Shown: piece after piece, positions 45,733-55,310 of the stretch
How positions within the stretch are numbered: position 1 is the first letter of the stretch
How the letters are laid out: every line of letters starts with the position of its first letter
NCBI RefSeq assembly: GCF_017876115.1
Contig: NZ_JAGINO010000003.1
Location: forward strand, 310,001 to 374,000
Direction: 5' to 3'
Source of the DNA: Azospirillum picis
Lineage (GTDB): Bacteria; Pseudomonadota; Alphaproteobacteria; Azospirillales; Azospirillaceae
DNA length: 64,000 bases
The notes under the pieces: model-generated
Database searches by the model: none
Seen by the model: only the letters and a program-made list of their open reading frames with translations
What the model was told of the DNA's origin: nothing
Position numbers and translations under genes: made by a program

Positions 45733-48432
45733 ATGTCCAGCACCCTGCCCAACCCCGCTGCCGAAATCGTCATTCCCGCCGACGCGACCCCGATGATGGC
45801 GCAGTACCTGGAGATCAAGCAGGCGCATCCCGACTGCCTGCTGTTCTACCGCATGGGCGACTTCTACGAGATGTTCTTCGAGGATGCGGTGAACGCCGCC
45901 GCGGCGCTCGACATCGCGCTGACCAAGCGCGGCCAGCATCTGGGCGAGGACATCCCGATGTGCGGCGTCCCGGTCCACAGCCACGAGAACTACCTGCAGC
46001 GCCTGATCCGCCAGGGCTTCCGCGTCGCGATCTGCGAGCAGATGGAGGACCCGGCGGAAGCCAAGAAGCGCGGGTCGAAGTCGGTGGTGAAGCGCGGCGT
46101 CATCCGCATCGTCACCCCCGGCACCCTGACCGAGGACAGCCTGCTGGATTCCCGCTCGTCCAACTGGCTGGCGGCGGTGACGGAGGCCGCGGGCGGGCTG
46201 GGACTGGCGTGGCTGGAGATGTCCACCGGCGAGCTGGTGGTGCAGCCGGTGGAGCGCACGGGCCTCGGCGCGGCGCTGGGGCGGCTCGACCCGCAGGAGG
46301 TGCTGATCTCCGAGAAGCTGTCGCAGCAGCCGGAGCTGTTCGAGCTGTGGGCGGAATGGAAGTCGCGCCTGACCGTCCAGCCCACCCCGCGCTTCGACAG
46401 CGAGAACGGCCGGCAGCGCCTGCTGTCGGTCTACGGCGTCGGGACGCTCGACGCCTTCGGCACCTTCAGCCGCGCCGAGGTGGCGGCGGCCGGGGCGCTG
46501 GTCGGCTATGTCGAGCTGACGCAGAAGGGGCGCGTTCCCCGCCTGTCGCCGCCGCGCCGGGTCGGGCCGGGCGCGGTGATGGAGATCGACGCTTCCACCG
46601 GCCGCAACCTCGAACTGACCCGCACGCTGAACGGTGAACGGCGCGGCAGCCTGCTCGCCACCATCGACCGCACGGTGACGGGGGCCGGCGCCCGCCTGCT
46701 GGCAGCCCATCTTTCGGCGCCGCTGACCGACCCGGCGGCCATCGCCCGCCGCCACGACATGGTCGAGTTCGCCCTGTCGGAGGAGCGGCTGCGCGGCGAG
46801 CTGCGCCACGCCCTGCGCAGTTGCCCGGACCTGGAGCGGGCGCTGTCGCGCCTGACCCTCGGCCGCGGCGGCCCGCGCGACCTCGCCGCCATCCGCGACG
46901 GCCTCACGCAGTCGGCGCTGATCCGGCACCTGCTCGCCGGCGTCGGCGGCCTGCCGGACGGGTTGGCGGCACTGGACCGGCGGCTCGGCGAACACACGGA
47001 ACTGGTCGGCCAGCTCACCCAGGCGCTGGCGCCGGACCTGCCGCTGCTGGCCCGCGACGGCGGCTTCATCGCCCGCGACTACAGCTATGCCCTGGACGAG
47101 CTGGTGACGCTCCGCGACGAGAGCCGCCGGCTGATCGCCGGGCTGCAGAGCAAATACGCCGAGATCGCCGGCGTGCCGGCGCTGAAGATCAAGCACAACA
47201 ACGTGCTCGGCTACCACATCGAGGTCACCGCCGCCCATGCCGACAAGCTGATGTCGGACAAGGCGCGCGAGGTCTTCATGCACCGCCAGACCATGGCGAA
47301 CGCCGTGCGCTTCGGCACGGTGGAGCTCTCCGACCTGGAGCGCCGCATCTCCGAGGCGGCCGACAAGGCGCTGGCGGTCGAGCTGGAGCTGTTCGCCGGG
47401 CTGGTCGACGCCGTCGCCGCCCAGGCCGACGCCATCGCCCAGGCCGCCCATGCGCTGGCGGCGCTCGACGTCGCGGCGTCGCTGGCCGAACTCGCCGAGG
47501 AGCGGCGCTACATCCGGCCGCAGGTCGACGACAGCCTCGCCTTCTCCATCCGCGGCGGCCGCCATCCGGTGGTCGAGGCGGTCCTGGACGCCGCCCATGG
47601 CGGCCCCTTCGTCGCCAACGACTGCGACCTCGCGCCGGAAAACCGGCTATGGCTGCTGACCGGTCCCAACATGGCCGGCAAATCGACCTTCCTGCGCCAG
47701 AATGCGCTGATCGCCGTGCTGGCCCAGATGGGCAGCTTCGTCCCGGCCGAACGCGCCCATATCGGCGTGGTCGACCGGCTGTACAGCCGCGTCGGCGCCG
47801 CCGACGACCTCGCCCGCGGCCGCTCGACCTTCATGGTGGAGATGGTGGAGACCGCCGCGATCCTGAACCAGTCCGGCGCCCGCGCCCTGGTCATCCTGGA
47901 CGAGATCGGCCGCGGGACCGCCACCTTCGACGGGCTGTCGATCGCCTGGGCCTGCGTCGAGCACCTGCACGACGTCAACCGCTGCCGGGCCCTGTTCGCC
48001 ACCCATTACCACGAGCTGACGATGCTGGCCTCGAAGCTGCCGGCGCTGTCCTGCCACACGATGCGGATCAAGGAATGGCAGGGCGACGTGGTGTTCCTGC
48101 ACGAGGTGACCGCCGGTGCCGCCGACCGCAGCTACGGCATCCACGTCGCCAAGCTGGCCGGGCTGCCGCCGCCGGTGGTCGGGCGGGCCGAAGAGGTGCT
48201 GAAGCTGCTGGAATCGGGCGACCAGAACGCGACCATCCACCGCCTGGCCGAGGATCTGCCGCTGTTCAGCGCCGCGCTGAAGCGCCCCGCCCCGAAGGCT
48301 CAGGCGACGGAGGCCGTCCCCGCGGGGCCGTCGCCGCTGGAGGAGGCGCTGAAGGCGGTCGATCCCGACAGCCTGACGCCGCGCCAGGCGCTGGAGGAAC
48401 TGTACCGGCTGCGGGGACTGCTGAAGGGGTGA
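45733..48432 (+). CDS. mutS: DNA mismatch repair protein MutS
   Basis: Recognises mispaired bases and small loops and recruits MutL. 899 residues from the ATG at 45733; an upstream TTG at 45721 would add four residues. The mismatch-reading motif GDFYE is at 42-46 (F44, E46). The lever and clamp domains follow, and the ATPase has Walker [11 protein letters not shown] (about 642-651) and Walker [14 protein letters not shown]. The C-terminal helix-turn-helix and a beta-clamp-like proline-rich tail are present. Full-length for the MutS1 family. Confidence 0.97.
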   Translation: MSSTLPNPAAEIVIPADATPMMAQYLEIKQAHPDCLLFYRMGDFYEMFFEDAVNAAAALDIALTKRGQHLGEDIPMCGVPVHSHENYLQRLIRQGFRVAICEQMEDPAEAKKRGSKSVVKRGVIRIVTPGTLTEDSLLDSRSSNWLAAVTEAAGGLGLAWLEMSTGELVVQPVERTGLGAALGRLDPQEVLISEKLSQQPELFELWAEWKSRLTVQPTPRFDSENGRQRLLSVYGVGTLDAFGTFSRAEVAAAGALVGYVELTQKGRVPRLSPPRRVGPGAVMEIDASTGRNLELTRTLNGERRGSLLATIDRTVTGAGARLLAAHLSAPLTDPAAIARRHDMVEFALSEERLRGELRHALRSCPDLERALSRLTLGRGGPRDLAAIRDGLTQSALIRHLLAGVGGLPDGLAALDRRLGEHTELVGQLTQALAPDLPLLARDGGFIARDYSYALDELVTLRDESRRLIAGLQSKYAEIAGVPALKIKHNNVLGYHIEVTAAHADKLMSDKAREVFMHRQTMANAVRFGTVELSDLERRISEAADKALAVELELFAGLVDAVAAQADAIAQAAHALAALDVAASLAELAEERRYIRPQVDDSLAFSIRGGRHPVVEAVLDAAHGGPFVANDCDLAPENRLWLLTGPNMAGKSTFLRQNALIAVLAQMGSFVPAERAHIGVVDRLYSRVGAADDLARGRSTFMVEMVETAAILNQSGARALVILDEIGRGTATFDGLSIAWACVEHLHDVNRCRALFATHYHELTMLASKLPALSCHTMRIKEWQGDVVFLHEVTAGAADRSYGIHVAKLAGLPPPVVGRAEEVLKLLESGDQNATIHRLAEDLPLFSAALKRPAPKAQATEAVPAGPSPLEEALKAVDPDSLTPRQALEELYRLRGLLKG

Positions 48433-48492
48433 GGCGTCGGCTCCGACGCCCCCCGCCGACGCGGGAGAGTGCCTTCTGTGAAGAGGCGGCAG

Positions 48493-48554
48493 TTCCCTCT
48501 CCCGCGGATCGGACGGCCCCCGGTCCACCGAGAGCGGCGGAGGGTCAGGGAGGG
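48493..48554. repeat. 62-bp REP-like element, inverted copy
   Basis: The reverse complement of 48493-48554 matches 55149-55210 over nearly its whole length: both read CCCTCCCTGACCCTCC, then CCGCTCTCGG, a short GACCG and GGTCCGAT, GCGGG and GAGGGAA. It lies between mutS and the SDR gene and overlaps the last codons of the SDR gene: the TGA in CCCTCCCTGA is that gene's stop. A separate 8-bp hairpin (GGCGTCGG/CCGACGCC) lies at 48433-48450. Confidence 0.75.
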
Positions 48555-49297
48555 GGCAGCGCCAGTGTCGGCCGCCCACCTTCCAAACTCGCTGCGCCGG
48601 AAACCAGCTCGCCATGCAGGGTGCAGGCGGCCTCGGCCAGTTCGACGAAACGCTCGGTGACGTCGTCGGGTTGGGCGATCCTCGTCGGGTCCTCGCCGGG
48701 GAACGCCTGGGTGCGCAGCTTGGTCGCCACCACTCCGGGATCGATCAGGTTGGCGCGCACCGACGAGCCGGCGACCTCCAGCGCGTAGGTCTTGACGATC
48801 ATCTCCAGCGCCGCCTTGCTGGCGCCGTAGGGCATCCAGTAGTGGTGCGGCGCCTTGGCGGCGGCGGAGGTCACGAAGATGGCGCGGCCACTGCCCGATG
48901 CGCGCAGCAGCGGATCCATCGAGCGGATCAGCCGGTAGTTGGCCGTCACGTTCAGGTCCATCACGCGCGACCACAGCTTCGGGTCATACTGGGCGACCGG
49001 ACCCAGCGCCTCCAGGGCGCCGGCATTGCCGACCACCACGTCGAGCTTGCCGAAGCGCTGGTACAGCGCGTGGCCGAGCTGGTCGATCTTGTCGTAGTCG
49101 CGCAGGTCCATCGGCACCAGGGTCGCCGACTGGCCGGAGATCTTCTGGATGGCGTCGTCGGTTTCCTCAAGCCCGCCGACGGTGCGGGCGACCAGCACCA
49201 GATGGGCGCCTTCGGCGGCGAAACGCTTGGCGACGGCGGCGCCGATGCCGCGCGAGGCACCGGTGACGAGGGCGATGCGGCCGGAGAGACGGGACAT
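48545..49297 (-). CDS. Short-chain dehydrogenase/reductase
   Basis: 250 residues with cofactor motif TGASRGIG at 13-20, GNAG, and the catalytic S-Y-K set in VTSAAAKAPHHYWMPYGASKAALE. It is a classical SDR; the substrate cannot be predicted. It is the last gene of the minus-strand run radA-cvpA-purF-SDR, but a terminator separates it from purF. Its 3' end is formed by the REP-like element, which supplies the final P-P-P and the stop codon. Confidence 0.88.
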   Translation of the reverse strand: MSRLSGRIALVTGASRGIGAAVAKRFAAEGAHLVLVARTVGGLEETDDAIQKISGQSATLVPMDLRDYDKIDQLGHALYQRFGKLDVVVGNAGALEALGPVAQYDPKLWSRVMDLNVTANYRLIRSMDPLLRASGSGRAIFVTSAAAKAPHHYWMPYGASKAALEMIVKTYALEVAGSSVRANLIDPGVVATKLRTQAFPGEDPTRIAQPDDVTERFVELAEAACTLHGELVSGAASLEGGRPTLALPPP

Positions 49298-49339
49298 GGG
49301 GACGACTCGTTTCCTGAGATTATTGTTCGTTCACATATG

Positions 49340-49368
49340 AAAAACCCTCCCCCGTGGCCGGGGGAGGG
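49340..49368 (-). terminator. Rho-independent terminator of purF
   Basis: CCCTCCCCCG at 49345-49354 pairs with CGGGGGAGGG at 49359-49368 around TGGC. On the minus strand the stem is followed by five T residues (49344-49340). It begins 8 bases after the purF stop. Confidence 0.85.
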
Positions 49369-49375
49369 ATGATCG

Positions 49376-50824
49376 TCAGGCGCGGACGGCGACGTTCGCT
49401 TCGACCGGCGGGCTCTCCAGCGCGTCGGTCAGCGGGATCGGATAGTCGCCGGTGAAGCAGGCGTCGCAATACCGGATCTTCGCCGGGTCGCGCTTCTCCT
49501 CGCCCATCGCCCGGTAGAGGCCGTCGAGCGAGATGAAGGCCAGGCTGTCGGCCTGGATGAACTCGCGCATCTGCTCGACCGTCATCCGGTGGGCCAGCAG
49601 CTTGCCCTGCTCCGGCGTGTCGATGCCGTAGAAGCAGGGGTGCGAGGTCGGCGGGCTGGAGATGCGCATGTGCACCTCGGCGGCCCCGGCGGCGCGCACC
49701 ATCTCGACGATCTTCTTCGAGGTCGTGCCGCGCACGATCGAATCATCGACCAGCACGACCCGCTTGCCTTCGATCATGGCGCGGTTGGCGTTGTGCTTCA
49801 GCTTGACGCCCAGATGGCGGATCTGGTCGGTCGGCTCGATGAAGGTGCGGCCGACATAGTGGTTGCGGATGATGCCCAGGTCGAAGGGCACGCCGCTCTC
49901 CAGCGCATAGCCGAGCGCCGCCGGCACGCCGCTGTCGGGCACCGGCACCACGACGTCGGCGGGGACGCCGGCCTCGCGGGCCAGCTCGCGGCCGATACGC
50001 TGGCGCGCCTGGTAGACGCTGGTCCCCTCCATCACGCTGTCGGGGCGGGCGAAGTAGATGTACTCGAAGATGCAGAAACGGCGGGTCTGCGGCTGGAACG
50101 GATGCAGGCTGTGCACGCCGCCGCCGTCGATCACCACCATCTCGCCCGGCTCGACGTCGCGGACATACTCGGCACCGACGATGTCGAACGCGCAGGTCTC
50201 GCTCGCCAGGATGTAGGTGTCGCCCAGCTTGCCCAGCACCAGGGGCCGCACGCCGAGCGGATCGCGAACGCCGATCACCTCCTTGGAGGTCAGCGCGACC
50301 AGCGAGAAGGCGCCTTCGACCTGGCGGACCGCCTCGATCAGCCGGTCGACCGGCGAGCCGCCGCGGGCGGTCGCCATCAGGTGGACGATGACCTCGGTGT
50401 CGGTGGAGGACTGGAACAGGCAGCCGCGACGGACGAGCTGCCGACGCAGCGACTGGGCGTTGGTCAGGTTGCCGTTATGGGCGAGCGCGAAACCGCCGAA
50501 CTCGAAGTCGGCGTAGAGCGGCTGGACATTGCGGATCGAGGTGTCGCCGGTCGTGGCATAGCGGACATGGCCGATGGCGGACGCACCCTTCAGCTTGGCG
50601 ATCACCGCCTCGGAACTGAAATGGTCGCCGACCAGACCCAGCGTGTGCTGGAGATGGAAGCGCCCGCCGTCGAAGCTGACGATGCCGGCCGCCTCCTGCC
50701 CGCGATGCTGCAGGGCGTGCAGGCCCAGCGCCGTGATGGCTCCCGCCTGCGGGTTGCCGTAGATGCCGAACACGCCGCACTCTTCGCGCAGCTTGTCGTC
50801 GTCGAACGGATGCGTGGTCAGCAT
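49376..50824 (-). CDS. purF: Amidophosphoribosyltransferase
   Basis: First step of de novo purine synthesis: glutamine and PRPP to phosphoribosylamine. 482 residues from the ATG at 50824. A short propeptide (1-15) precedes the nucleophile C16 in ECGVFGIYG, so processing after E15 is expected. The glutaminase domain is followed by a phosphoribosyltransferase domain with VLVDDSIVRGTTSKKIV. Near the end, IRYCDACFTGDYP is typical of the iron-sulfur-containing class; the cysteines here favour a bound cluster. cvpA lies 114 bases upstream on the same strand. Confidence 0.97.
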   Translation of the reverse strand: MLTTHPFDDDKLREECGVFGIYGNPQAGAITALGLHALQHRGQEAAGIVSFDGGRFHLQHTLGLVGDHFSSEAVIAKLKGASAIGHVRYATTGDTSIRNVQPLYADFEFGGFALAHNGNLTNAQSLRRQLVRRGCLFQSSTDTEVIVHLMATARGGSPVDRLIEAVRQVEGAFSLVALTSKEVIGVRDPLGVRPLVLGKLGDTYILASETCAFDIVGAEYVRDVEPGEMVVIDGGGVHSLHPFQPQTRRFCIFEYIYFARPDSVMEGTSVYQARQRIGRELAREAGVPADVVVPVPDSGVPAALGYALESGVPFDLGIIRNHYVGRTFIEPTDQIRHLGVKLKHNANRAMIEGKRVVLVDDSIVRGTTSKKIVEMVRAAGAAEVHMRISSPPTSHPCFYGIDTPEQGKLLAHRMTVEQMREFIQADSLAFISLDGLYRAMGEEKRDPAKIRYCDACFTGDYPIPLTDALESPPVEANVAVRA

Positions 50825-50938
50825 CACCAGGAGTCCTTCGTCCAAGAGGCGCGTGAGAGCGCGTCAGCACACAGCGGAAAACAAGGCGAAAAAACGAAAC
50901 GGCAAGCGTCGATCGCAAACGGCGATCGCGCCGAAAAC

Positions 50939-51628
50939 TCAGCGGGCGTTGTTCTGCATAAGCCTTTCGAGGTCGGCGCGGTCGCGGTCCTTATAGCCGG
51001 TATCGGGTGCCGGTGCACCCCCGGTCTTCGCGGGGCTGGGCACCGGTGTCGACAGGCGGTCGAGCGCCTGCTTGGCCTCCATCGCCTGGCGCGCACGGTC
51101 GCGCGCCATGTCCATCTGGCCCAGCCCCTCCTTGCGCAGCGGCTCGGGCACGAAGCCGTAGATCATCTCGGCACCGGCGGCCAGGAACGGGCGCGTCTTC
51201 GCCTCCTGCAGCCAGGCCGGCTGTTCGGCCGGGTTCGGCACCAGCCACAGGAAGAAGAGATAGGCGACCGACACCAGGATGCCGCCCTTCACCAGCCCGA
51301 ACAGGAAGCCGAGCGTGCGGTCCAGCGCCGAAAGGCCCGATGCCTGCACCCCGCGGGACAGGCTGCGGCCCAGCAGCGTCAGCATGATCAGCGACACGAT
51401 GAACAGCCCGACCGCGGCGGCCGCATAGGCCAGCATCTCGAAACGGATATAGAGCTGCACGTAGGGAAGCACATGGGGCAGCGCGTAAAGCGTCACCACG
51501 GCGGCCCCCGCCCAGGCGGCGACCGACAGCACCTCCGCAACCATGCCGCGGCTGAAGGCGAGCAGGGCCGCCAGGAGCAGCACCGCGATGACGACGATGT
51601 CGACCGGATTCACTGGTAGATTGTCCAT
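50939..51628 (-). CDS. cvpA: CvpA family membrane protein
   Basis: 229 residues with four hydrophobic helices in the first 140 residues (NPVDIVVIAVLLLAALLAFSRG is characteristic) and a charged, proline-rich cytoplasmic tail. CvpA was named for colicin V export and is involved in envelope integrity; its molecular role is unsettled. The radA-cvpA-purF order is common in proteobacteria. Confidence 0.93.
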   Translation of the reverse strand: MDNLPVNPVDIVVIAVLLLAALLAFSRGMVAEVLSVAAWAGAAVVTLYALPHVLPYVQLYIRFEMLAYAAAAVGLFIVSLIMLTLLGRSLSRGVQASGLSALDRTLGFLFGLVKGGILVSVAYLFFLWLVPNPAEQPAWLQEAKTRPFLAAGAEMIYGFVPEPLRKEGLGQMDMARDRARQAMEAKQALDRLSTPVPSPAKTGGAPAPDTGYKDRDRADLERLMQNNAR

Positions 51629-51681
51629 GGCCCCACGCCAGTTCCCAAAAGCCCGTTCACAGGTACCGGCGGCTGCCGGCC

Positions 51682-53103
51682 TCAGATGTACTCGTCGTCC
51701 CGCCGCGGCCGTCCACCCCGGCCACCGGCATCCCGGCCGGCCTGGAACAGCGGCATCAGTTCGCCGAGATGATGGAGTTCGACCGTCTTCAGGCCGTTGT
51801 CGCCGCGGCCGCCCTTCCCGCCCGTCCGTCTAGCCGGAAAGATGGCGGAGGAAAAGCCCAGTTTGGCCGCCTCCTTCAGGCGGGTGTCGCTCTGGCCGAC
51901 CGCCCGCACCTCGCCCGACAGGCCGAGCTCGCCGAACACCACGGCATCGGCGGGAACCGGCTCGCCGGTCAGCGAGGATACCAGCGCCGCGGCGACCGCC
52001 AGGTCGGCGGCCGGTTCGGTGATGCGCAGGCCGCCGGCGACGTTCAGGTAGACGTCGTTGGCGCCGATCTGCACGCCGCAGCGCGCCTCCAGCACCGCCA
52101 GCACCATGGCGAGCCGCGCCGAATCCCAGCCAACCACCGCCCGGCGCGGCGTGCCGAGCGGCGACGGCGCCACCAGGGCCTGCACCTCGACCAGGACCGG
52201 CCGCGTCCCTTCCATGCCGGCGAAGACCGCGGCGCCGGAAACGTCGCCGCGCCGTTCCGCCAGGAACAGGGCCGACGGGTTGGCGACCTCGCCCAGCCCG
52301 CCGTCGCCCATCTCGAACACGCCGATCTCGTCGGTCGGGCCGAAGCGGTTCTTCACGGCGCGCAGGATGCGGAACTGGTGCCCGCGCTCGCCTTCGAAAT
52401 AGAGGACCGTGTCCACCATGTGCTCCAGCACGCGGGGACCGGCGATCATGCCTTCCTTGGTGACGTGGCCGACCAGCAGCAGAACGACGCCGCGCCGCTT
52501 GGCCGCGCGGATCAGCTCCTGCGCGCTGGCGCGGACCTGGGCGACGGTGCCGGGGGCGCTGTCCAGATTGTCCATGTACATGGTCTGGATCGAGTCGATG
52601 ACGATCACCTCGGGACCGCGCGGCTCGTCGAGCGACGCCACGATGTCGCGCACGCTTGTCGCGGAGGCGAGATCGACCGGCGCCGCGGCGCAGCCCAGCC
52701 GCTGGGCGCGCAGCCGAACCTGGTCGACCGCCTCCTCGCCCGAGACGTAGGCGCAGCGATGGTCCTGCGCCAGCCGCGCCATCGCCTGCAGCAGCAGGGT
52801 CGACTTGCCGATGCCGGGATCGCCGCCGATCAGGATGGCGGAACCGGGAACCAGCCCGCCGCCGCAGACGCGGTCGAACTCGGCGATGCCGGTCATGCGG
52901 CGGGGCGGCGCCTCGCTGCTGCCCTGCAGGCCGACGAAGTCGATCCGGCGGCCGCGGGCCGATCCCAGCCCCTTGGGGGCGCTGTCGGGCGCCGCTTCCT
53001 CGACCAGACTGTTCCATTCGCCGCAGGCATCGCATCGTCCCGCCCATTTGGGGAAGGAAGCGCCGCAGGCTTGGCAGACATAACGGGTGGTAGGCTTCGC
53101 CAA
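51682..53103 (-). CDS. radA: DNA repair protein RadA/Sms
   Basis: Branch-migration helicase-like protein in recombination repair. 473 residues starting at TTG. A four-cysteine zinc finger (CQACGASFPKWAGRCDACG) at 10-28 leads to a RecA-like ATPase with Walker A GGDPGIGKST and the RadA hallmark KNRFG in AVKNRFGPTDEIG. A Lon-protease-like domain makes up the C-terminal third. The gene is upstream of cvpA with 53 bases between. Confidence 0.96.
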   Translation of the reverse strand: MAKPTTRYVCQACGASFPKWAGRCDACGEWNSLVEEAAPDSAPKGLGSARGRRIDFVGLQGSSEAPPRRMTGIAEFDRVCGGGLVPGSAILIGGDPGIGKSTLLLQAMARLAQDHRCAYVSGEEAVDQVRLRAQRLGCAAAPVDLASATSVRDIVASLDEPRGPEVIVIDSIQTMYMDNLDSAPGTVAQVRASAQELIRAAKRRGVVLLLVGHVTKEGMIAGPRVLEHMVDTVLYFEGERGHQFRILRAVKNRFGPTDEIGVFEMGDGGLGEVANPSALFLAERRGDVSGAAVFAGMEGTRPVLVEVQALVAPSPLGTPRRAVVGWDSARLAMVLAVLEARCGVQIGANDVYLNVAGGLRITEPAADLAVAAALVSSLTGEPVPADAVVFGELGLSGEVRAVGQSDTRLKEAAKLGFSSAIFPARRTGGKGGRGDNGLKTVELHHLGELMPLFQAGRDAGGRGGRPRRDDEYI

Positions 53104-53282
53104 AGGTCTGGTAGTCCGATGGGGATAGGTCCCGCCACATATAGCAAGCCACCCCGGCGAATCCTATGCTCTGCGGCGCAAAAGGCGGGGGCTTTTTTCG
53201 GCCGTCCCCCATGCTACCTTGTCGGTCACCCCCACCCCTGCCCTCCGGCCGGGCGCGGGAGGCCGAGAAGGTTGAGGTTTTC

Positions 53283-54110
53283 GTGACGGATGACGTGGTG
53301 ATGGACAAGGAAGGCAAGCGCATCGTCCTGCATGGCCCCGAAGGGTTCGAGGCGATGCGCAAGGCAGGACGGCTGGCCGCCGAGACGCTGGACTACATCG
53401 GTCCCTTCGTGACGCCGGGCGTCAGCACGGGCCGGCTCGACAAGTTGATCGAGGAGTTCCAGCGCGACCGTGGCGGCATTCCCGCCACCCTGGGCTACCA
53501 CGGCTATCCGGCGTCGAGCTGCATCTCGCCCAACCACGTGGTCAATCACGGCATCCCCAGCGACGACAAGAAGCTGGTGGAGGGCGACATCGTCAACATC
53601 GACGTCACCGTGATCCTCGACGGCTGGTACGGCGACAGCAGCCGCATGTATTTCGTCGGCGGGAAGATCGGGGTGAAGGCGCGCAAGCTGGTCGACCTCA
53701 CCTACCGCTGCATGATGGCCGGGATCGCCCAGGCCAAGCCCGGCAACCATCTCGGCGACATCGGCCACGCCATCCAGACGATGGCGGAGGCTGCACGCTG
53801 CTCGGTGGTGCGCGACTTCGGCGGCCATGGCATCGGCCAGGTGTTCCACGACGCGCCGCACGTCGACCATTACGGCAAGCCGGGCACCGGGGTGGAGCTG
53901 CGGCCCGGCATGGTCTTCACCGTGGAGCCGATGATCAATGCCGGCCGCCACGAGGTGAAGATCCTGTCCGACGGCTGGACGACGGTCACCCGCGACCGCT
54001 CGCTGTCGGCCCAGTTCGAGCACCAGATCGGCATCACCGAGGACGGCTGCGAGATCTTCACCCTCTCCCCGGCCGGCTACACCCAGCCGCCCTACGGCGA
54101 CGCCGCATGA
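53283..54110 (+). CDS. map: Methionine aminopeptidase, type I
   Basis: Removes the initiator methionine from nascent proteins. 275 residues from GTG 53283 (GAGG upstream); the ATG at 53301 is the alternative. The pita-bread fold has the metal ligands in NIDVTVILDGWYGDSSRMY (two Asp), GHGIGQVFHDAP (His) and the E residues of FTVEPMI and QFEHQIGIT. It opens an overlapping three-gene operon with NUDIX and DUF985 genes (ATGA junctions). A similar order occurs in other alphaproteobacteria. Confidence 0.95.
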   Translation: MTDDVVMDKEGKRIVLHGPEGFEAMRKAGRLAAETLDYIGPFVTPGVSTGRLDKLIEEFQRDRGGIPATLGYHGYPASSCISPNHVVNHGIPSDDKKLVEGDIVNIDVTVILDGWYGDSSRMYFVGGKIGVKARKLVDLTYRCMMAGIAQAKPGNHLGDIGHAIQTMAEAARCSVVRDFGGHGIGQVFHDAPHVDHYGKPGTGVELRPGMVFTVEPMINAGRHEVKILSDGWTTVTRDRSLSAQFEHQIGITEDGCEIFTLSPAGYTQPPYGDAA

Positions 54111-54694
54111 GCGACGAGCTGAAGCCCTGGACGGTGCTGGACAGCCGCGAGCTGCTCGACGCCAGCCCCTACCTGAAACTTCGCGCAGAGACGGTGCGCC
54201 TGCCCGACGGCCGCACCGTCGACGGCTTCTATCAGCTCGACCAGCCGGACTTTGCCCTGATGTTCGTCGAGACCGAGGACGGGCGGGTGGTGATGCTGCG
54301 GACCTACAAGCATGGTCCCCGCCGCGTCAGCCTGACCTTCCCGGCCGGCGCCATCGAACCCGGCGAGGAGCCGCTGGACGCCGCCAAACGCGAGCTGCTG
54401 GAGGAGACCGGCTATGCCGCCGACGACTGGACGCCGCTCGGCGGCTACGTGGTCGGCGCCAACATCCGCGGCAGCACCTGCCACATGTTCCACGCCAGGG
54501 GCGCCCGCAAGGTCGCCGAGCCGGACAACGGCGACCTGGAGGACATGCGGATCGAGCTTCACACCATCGGCGGGCTGATCGAGGCCGCCGCCAATGGCGA
54601 CTATGCGGTGCTGCCGGTGATCGGCATGCTGGGCGTGGCGCTGGCGCCGGCGCTGCGCGATGGCCTGGCCATGGCGGCACGGAAGGCGCGATGA
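54107..54694 (+). CDS. NUDIX hydrolase
   Basis: 195 residues; the ATG overlaps the map stop by four bases. The NUDIX box is complete: G-A-I-E-P-G-E, then seven residues, then RELLEETG (about 85-107). Hydrolyses a nucleoside diphosphate linked to some moiety; ADP-ribose-pyrophosphatase-like members have this layout, but the substrate is not certain. It sits in the map-NUDIX-DUF985 operon. Confidence 0.9.
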   Translation: MSDELKPWTVLDSRELLDASPYLKLRAETVRLPDGRTVDGFYQLDQPDFALMFVETEDGRVVMLRTYKHGPRRVSLTFPAGAIEPGEEPLDAAKRELLEETGYAADDWTPLGGYVVGANIRGSTCHMFHARGARKVAEPDNGDLEDMRIELHTIGGLIEAAANGDYAVLPVIGMLGVALAPALRDGLAMAARKAR

Positions 54695-55140
54695 TGAGCG
54701 GCCCTCATTCCCTCAACGCCGAGCGGCTGATCGGATTGCTGGGTCTGCGACCGCATCCGGAGGGCGGCTGCTACGTCGAGACCTACCGGGCTCCCGCGGA
54801 CGGGCGCGGCGCCGTCACGGCGATCTACTTCCTGCTGCGGACCGGAGAGCAATCGCGCTGGCACACGGTCGATGCCGTGGAGATCTGGCTTTGGCACGGC
54901 GGCGCGCCGCTGGAGCTGTCCGTCTATGACGAGGCGGCCGGCGACGGCATCGAACGGCACCGGCTGGGGCTGGACATCGAAGGCGGCGAGCGGCCGCAGG
55001 CGGTGGTGCCAGTCGGCGCCTGGCAGTCGGCGCGCAGCCTGGGCGACTGGTCCCTGGTGAGCTGTACGGTGGCGCCGGCCTTTGAATTCGCGGGATTCAG
55101 GATGGCGCCCGAGGGGTGGGAACCGCTGGCAGGCGGATAG
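54691..55140 (+). CDS. DUF985 cupin-family protein
   Basis: 149 residues; the ATG overlaps the NUDIX stop by four bases (or 54694 as second ATG). The DUF985 signature RPHPEGGCYVETYR and the cupin-type SRWHTVDAVEIWLWH (metal-binding H and E) are at about 20-75; LGDWSLVSCTVAPAFEF is the second cupin half. Family members are uncharacterised metal-binding cupins. A REP-like element starts nine bases after the stop. Confidence 0.9.
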   Translation: MMSGPHSLNAERLIGLLGLRPHPEGGCYVETYRAPADGRGAVTAIYFLLRTGEQSRWHTVDAVEIWLWHGGAPLELSVYDEAAGDGIERHRLGLDIEGGERPQAVVPVGAWQSARSLGDWSLVSCTVAPAFEFAGFRMAPEGWEPLAGG

Positions 55141-55148
55141 CCGTCACT

Positions 55149-55210
55149 CCCTCCCTGACCCTCCCCCGCTCTCGGCCGACCGAAGGTCGGTCCGATCGCG
55201 GGGGAGGGAA
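55149..55210. repeat. 62-bp REP-like element, direct copy
   Basis: The sequence begins CCCTCCCTGACCCTCC, contains CCGCTCTCGG and a small palindrome GACCGAAGGTC, and ends GCGGGGGAGGGAA. It matches the inverse of 48493-48554 almost throughout. It lies between the convergent DUF985 and der genes; a partly similar C/T-rich segment continues to about 55250. Confidence 0.75.
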
Positions 55211-55310
55211 GAAAATGCCTTCCTCCGCTCAGCGGGGGAAGGAGGGATCCATGCGGAGCATGGGGAGGATGGGGGCGTCGTCAGCCGCGGCTCAGCCAGT
55301 GCCCCTCCCC

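Noticed and set aside
45499..47598. Upstream extension of the minus-strand frame ending at 44980
   Set aside because: Shadow of mutS; the real gene begins at ATG 45498 with a good ribosome site.
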